A stretch of DNA of 17,097 bases, taken from contig JAQGIA010000185.1 of assembly GCA_028291445.1 (NCBI GenBank), positions 1-17,097 of the forward strand, in the 5' to 3' direction. The translations under genes and the position numbers were made by a program. Under the pieces are notes generated by a model that saw nothing but the letters and a program-made list of their open reading frames with translations, was not told the DNA's origin and searched no databases. This stretch comes from Belnapia sp. (GTDB lineage Bacteria > Pseudomonadota > Alphaproteobacteria > Acetobacterales > Acetobacteraceae). How positions within the stretch are numbered: position 1 is the first letter of the stretch; each line of letters opens with the position of its first letter. Below are positions 14,119 to 17,097 of the stretch, piece by piece.

Positions 14119-14918
14119 GCCCCCCATTCTCCTTCTGGCCATTCTCCTTCTGGCGCATCCTCGCCGAGATAGGCGGCGCGCACCGCCGCATCGGCGCGGA
14201 TGGCGTCCGGCGCGTCGGTGGCGATGATCCGGCCATAGACGAGGACCGAGATGCGGTCGGCCAGGGCGAAGACCGCCTGCATGTCGTGCTCGACCAGCAG
14301 GATGGTGTGGTGCCGCTTCAAGGCGCTCAGCAGGGCGACGAGGCGGGTGGTCTCCTCCGGCCCGGCGCCGGCGAGCGGCTCGTCCAGCAGCAGCAGCTTC
14401 GGCTGCATCGCCAGCGCCATGGCGAGTTCCAACTGGCGCTTCTCGCCATGCGAGAGGGCGCCGGCCAGGGCGGCGGCGCGGCCGGCGAGGCCCACCTGGT
14501 CGAGCGCCGCCAGGGCCACGGCATTCAGCCGGGCCTCGCCGGCGGCCGCGCGGAAGAAGCGGAAGGAGCCGCCGCTGCGGCCCTGCACCGCCAGCGCGAC
14601 ATTCTCCAGCACCGGGAAGCCGGGGATGACGGAGGTGATCTGGAAGCTGCGCGCCAGCCCCAGCCGGGCGCGGCGCTGCGGCGGCAGGCTGGTGACGTCG
14701 CGCCCGGCGAAGCGGATCCGCCCGGCATCCGGCCGCAGGCTGCCCGATAATTGGTGGATCAGCGTCGTCTTGCCGGCGCCGTTCGGGCCGATGATCGCAT
14801 GGATGCCGCCCGGGGCCACGGCGAAGGAGACGTCGTCGGTCACCGCCAGCCCGCCGAAGCGCTTGCGCAAGCCCGCCACTTCCAGGATCGGCTCCACGTC
14901 CAGGATTGGCTCAGGCAT
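14115..14918 (-). CDS. livG: Branched-chain-amino-acid-type ABC transporter ATPase LivG
   Basis: A 267-residue ATP-binding subunit with the long LivG-type insertion between Walker A and the signature. Walker A is GPNGAGKT (44-51), SFQITSVIPGFPVLENVALAVQG is the LivG Q-loop region, the signature is LSHGEKRQLELAMAL (155-169), Walker B is LLLLDEPLAGAGPEE (175-189) and the H-loop is VEHDM with H211. I use ATG 14918, which overlaps the livM stop, rather than a GTG at 14936. Both ends carry duplications: ILDVEPILEV at the N-terminus and PEGEWPEGEW at the C-terminus. The latter also doubles the ribosome-binding sequence for livF. Confidence 0.92.
14124..14153 (-). repeat. 15-bp perfect tandem duplication at the livG/livF junction
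   Basis: CCATTCTCCTTCTGG occurs at 14124-14138 and again at 14139-14153. Read on the minus strand each copy is CCAGAAGGAGAATGG, so each supplies an AAGGAG ribosome-binding core and an ATG in the livF frame. In the livG frame the copies encode the repeated PEGEW tail. Confidence 0.95.
14877..14912 (-). repeat. 18-bp tandem duplication at the start of livG
   Basis: Copies at 14877-14894 and 14895-14912 differ at two positions. They encode the repeat EPILDV / EPILEV directly after the initiator, ahead of the ATPase domain proper. The unit length keeps the frame. Confidence 0.9.
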
Positions 14919-15882
14919 GGGGCGGCCGCCCGGCACGCCGCAGCAGCCCCGCCATTTGCCCCGGCACCCCGGCCAGCCCGCCGCGCAGATGCAGCACCGA
15001 GAGCACCAGCAGCGGCCCGAAGATCAGCCGCCAATGTTCGGTCAGGTGGCTCAGCCCTTCCTCCAGCAGGACGAAGGCGATGGCCCCCAGCAGCGCGCCG
15101 TGCAGCGAGCCGAGGCCGCCGAGGATGACCATGAAGAGCAGGTCGCCCGAGCGCTGCCAGGCGAGGAAGGACGGCGCCACGAATTCGGCGGCATTGGCGA
15201 GCAGCACTCCGGCCAGCCCGGCCAACGCCCCGGCGATGGCATAGGCGGCGAGCCGATAGGGGTAAAGCGAGAAGCCCAGGGCCCGCACCCGCTCCGGATT
15301 TTCCCGCGCCGCCCGCAGCACCCGGCCGAAGCGCGAGGCCAGCAGCACCCGCCCGCCCAGCAGCGCCGCCACCAGCAGCCCGAGGCAAAGGTAGTGGAAG
15401 CCCAGACGGTCCTCCGCCCAGCGCTGCCCGGCGACGAGGCTGCGGCCATAGAGCGTATAGCCGTCGTCACCGCCATAGATCGTGAGCGAGCCGGCAGTGA
15501 AGAAGGCCATCTGGCCGAAGGCCAGGGTGATCATGATGAAATGCACCCCGCTGGTGCGAATGGCGACGGCGCCGGTCAGCAACGCGAAGCCGGCGGCGGC
15601 AAGCATCGCCACCGGGACGACCACGGCCGCCTCGGTGATGCGGGCGGCGTCCAGCGCCACCACCGCATAGGCGCCGATGCCGAGCATGGCGGCATGGCCG
15701 AGGCTGACCAGGCCGGCGCCGCCGACCAGCAGCCACAGGCTGACCGCGGCCAGCGCCATGATCATGGCCCGCGCCAGCAGGGTCAGCGCATGGCCCGCAC
15801 CGAAGCCGATGAAGGGCGCCGCCGCCAGCAGCCCGAGCACCAGCAGCGGCAGCCACGCCCGCCGGATCAGGCCAGGGATCAA
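14911..15882 (-). CDS. livM: Branched-chain-amino-acid-type ABC permease LivM
   Basis: A 323-residue permease with about nine to ten hydrophobic segments. Family motifs include LVSLGHAAMLGIGAYAVVAL, FIMITLAFGQMAFF, NPERVRALGFSLYPYRLAAYAIAGALAGLAGVLLA and the cytoplasmic coupling segment ...DLLFMVILGGLGSLHGALLGA. No ATG or GTG fits the N-terminus; the only reasonable start is TTG at 15882, within a 17-bp tandem duplication and without a strong Shine-Dalgarno, while the next ATG would delete the first helix. Translation probably depends on coupling to livH, whose stop lies 14 bp upstream. With LivH it forms the membrane channel of the transporter. Confidence 0.88.
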   Translation of the reverse strand: MIPGLIRRAWLPLLVLGLLAAAPFIGFGAGHALTLLARAMIMALAAVSLWLLVGGAGLVSLGHAAMLGIGAYAVVALDAARITEAAVVVPVAMLAAAGFALLTGAVAIRTSGVHFIMITLAFGQMAFFTAGSLTIYGGDDGYTLYGRSLVAGQRWAEDRLGFHYLCLGLLVAALLGGRVLLASRFGRVLRAARENPERVRALGFSLYPYRLAAYAIAGALAGLAGVLLANAAEFVAPSFLAWQRSGDLLFMVILGGLGSLHGALLGAIAFVLLEEGLSHLTEHWRLIFGPLLVLSVLHLRGGLAGVPGQMAGLLRRAGRPPHA

Positions 15883-15908
15883 GCCCGCACCGGGATCAAG
15901 CCCGCACC
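15875..15908 (-). repeat. 17-bp perfect tandem duplication at the livH/livM junction
   Basis: GGGATCAAGCCCGCACC occurs at 15875-15891 and 15892-15908. The livH stop (15896-15898) lies in one copy and the livM TTG start (15880-15882) in the other. Because 17 is not a multiple of three, the duplication would have changed the relative phase of the two reading frames. Confidence 0.95.
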
Positions 15909-16816
15909 GGGAACAGCCCGCGCGGCTTCACCGCCAGGACCAGCGCCATCACCGCATAGACCAGCATGGAGCCGATCGCCGCCCCCGCCTGTCGCGCCGG
16001 GGAGGCCGCCATGACCAGCCGCAGCAGATCCGGCATCAGCGACCGGCCCAGCGTCTCGACCAGCCCGACCAGCAGCGCCGCGATGAAGGCGCCGCGCACG
16101 CTGCCGATGCCGCCGATGACGATGACCACGAAGGCGAGGATCAGCACGCCGTCGCCCATCCCCGGCTCGACCGAGAGGATGGGCGCCGCCATGACCCCGG
16201 CGAAGCCCGCCAGCATGGCGCCGAAGCCGAAGACCAGCATGAAGAGCCGGCGAATATCGACGCCGAGCGCCGCCACCATCGGCGCGTTGCTCGCCCCGGC
16301 GCGGACCAGCGCGCCGATCCGGGTGCGCTCCACCAGCAGCCAGAGCAGCCCGGCGGTGGCGAGGCCGGCGGCCAGGATCGCCAGCCGGTAGACCGGATAT
16401 TGCAGCCCGGGCAGCAGGGTGATGCCGCCGGAGAGCGCCTCGGGCGCGGCCATCTGCAACGGCGCGGTGCCCCAGATGGCCTTGACCGCCTGGTTGAGGA
16501 ACAGGATCACCCCGAAGGTCGCCAGCACCTGGGAGAGATGATCCCGCTCATACAGGTGGCGGAACACCAGCCATTCCAGCACCAGCCCGCAAGCCAGCGT
16601 CGCCGGCAGGGCGAGCGCCAGCCCGGCCCAGAAGCTGCCGGCGAGCGCGGCGAGGCTGGCGCCGCAATAGGCGCCCAGCATGTACTGCACGCCATGCGCC
16701 AGGTTGATGCAGTCCATCACCCCGAAGACCAGGGTCAGCCCGGCCGCGACGAGGAACAGCAGCACGCCGAACTGCAGGCCGTTCAGCGCCTGCACCAGGA
16801 ACAGGCCGAGGCTCAT
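15896..16816 (-). CDS. livH: Branched-chain-amino-acid-type ABC permease LivH
   Basis: A 306-residue permease, usual length, with about eight hydrophobic segments. Characteristic stretches are LNGLQFGVLLFLVAAGLTLVFGVMDCINLAHG at the N-terminus, LVRAGASNAPMVAALGVDIRRLFMLVFGFGAMLAGFAGVMAAP in the middle (the conserved coupling region before the helix), and VVIVIGGIGSVRGAFIAALLVGLVETLG near the end. The ATG at 16816 starts 9 bp after the stop of the binding-protein gene. Members of this family import branched-chain amino acids, but many import aromatic acids, urea or amides; nothing in the permease itself settles which. Confidence 0.92.
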   Translation of the reverse strand: MSLGLFLVQALNGLQFGVLLFLVAAGLTLVFGVMDCINLAHGVQYMLGAYCGASLAALAGSFWAGLALALPATLACGLVLEWLVFRHLYERDHLSQVLATFGVILFLNQAVKAIWGTAPLQMAAPEALSGGITLLPGLQYPVYRLAILAAGLATAGLLWLLVERTRIGALVRAGASNAPMVAALGVDIRRLFMLVFGFGAMLAGFAGVMAAPILSVEPGMGDGVLILAFVVIVIGGIGSVRGAFIAALLVGLVETLGRSLMPDLLRLVMAASPARQAGAAIGSMLVYAVMALVLAVKPRGLFPVRA

Positions 16817-16825
16817 CGCCGTGGT

Positions 16826-17097
16826 TCAGGCGCGCGGCATGCGGCACTCCGCCGCCCAGGGATCGGTGTCGTTCTCCAGCACCTTGCGCACCGTCTCGGT
16901 CTGGTACTTGCCGTCCGCGCGCTTGGCCACCTGGCACAGCCAGAAATCCTGTACCGGGTAATGATTGGCACCGAATTTGAAGTTGCCGCGGACCGACTGG
17001 AAATCCGCGGCGCGGATCGCCTCGCGCAGCGCGGATTTGTCGGCGAGCTTGCCGCCGGTGCGGCGGATCGCGCTGTCCAGCAGCATGGCGGAATCGT
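16826..17097 (-). CDS. LivK-type periplasmic binding protein (C-terminal part)
   Basis: Only the last ~90 residues lie in the window; the gene extends past the right edge. The visible part reads DSAMLLDSAIRRTGGKLADKSALREAI, then FQSVRGNFKFGANHYPVQDFWLCQVAKR and a tail ending in ECRMPRA. This is the typical end of Peripla_BP_6 (LivJ/LivK) receptors: helix, 'RGxFxFxxNHxPVQDFYL' strand and C-terminal helix. The open frame continues to the window edge without a start in a sensible place, so the ATG at 17086 is internal. It is the first visible gene of the transporter operon, 9 bp ahead of livH. Confidence 0.9.
   Translation of the reverse strand, partial: DSAMLLDSAIRRTGGKLADKSALREAIRAADFQSVRGNFKFGANHYPVQDFWLCQVAKRADGKYQTETVRKVLENDTDPWAAECRMPRA

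Noticed and set aside
14251..16014. 587-codon plus-strand open frame opposite livG and livM
   Set aside because: Its translation is low-complexity Gln/His/Arg/Pro-rich, as expected for the antisense of GC-rich genes, whereas the minus strand encodes clear LivG and LivM.

Overview
The window is very GC-rich, with strong G/C bias at third codon positions and many ATGA or TGATG stop/start overlaps. The gene families point to an alphaproteobacterium of the Acetobacteraceae type (Roseomonas-like). That assignment is an inference from composition and gene content; there is no rRNA or tRNA here to confirm it.

Layout. (1) 1-835, minus: a coupled pair encoding the 2Fe-2S subunit and the start of the molybdopterin subunit of an isoquinoline-oxidoreductase-like/aldehyde-oxidase-family dehydrogenase; the large subunit runs off the left edge. 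(2) 836-1579: a gene-poor stretch holding a decayed IS5-family (IS903-like) transposase with a large internal deletion, and a short orphan coding fragment. (3) 1580-3224, plus: a tightly overlapping RidA - HdrC-like - HdrB-like cassette, probably a small redox module. (4) 3262-5228, minus: two tandem, closely related periplasmic binding proteins of the TctC/Bug family, converging on the cassette. (5) 5323-6231, minus: a TRIC/YadS-type membrane protein and a 79-residue hypothetical protein ending in QGRT repeats. (6) 6355-8167, plus: a compact YgiB-like / YgiC-YjfC ATP-grasp / YjfL (DUF350) operon. (7) 8257-10316, plus: a PhzS-like flavin monooxygenase coupled to an enoyl-CoA hydratase/isomerase. 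(8) 10442-12857, plus: a single-pass Pro-rich membrane protein overlapping an OmpA-domain lipoprotein, likely an envelope pair. (9) 12921-17097, minus: a branched-chain-amino-acid-type (LIV/HAAT) ABC transporter operon in the order binding protein (partial) - LivH - LivM - LivG - LivF - cupin.

No CRISPR array, prophage, tRNA or clear defence system is visible. Most of the window is ordinary metabolic and transport content. The most unusual points are the RidA/HdrC/HdrB cassette, whose cysteine motifs are partly degenerate, and a run of short tandem duplications (12-21 bp) that sit preferentially at gene ends and junctions. These have altered the livH/livM start region, duplicated the Shine-Dalgarno ahead of livF, and repeated the sequence around the stop codon of the OmpA-lipoprotein gene.
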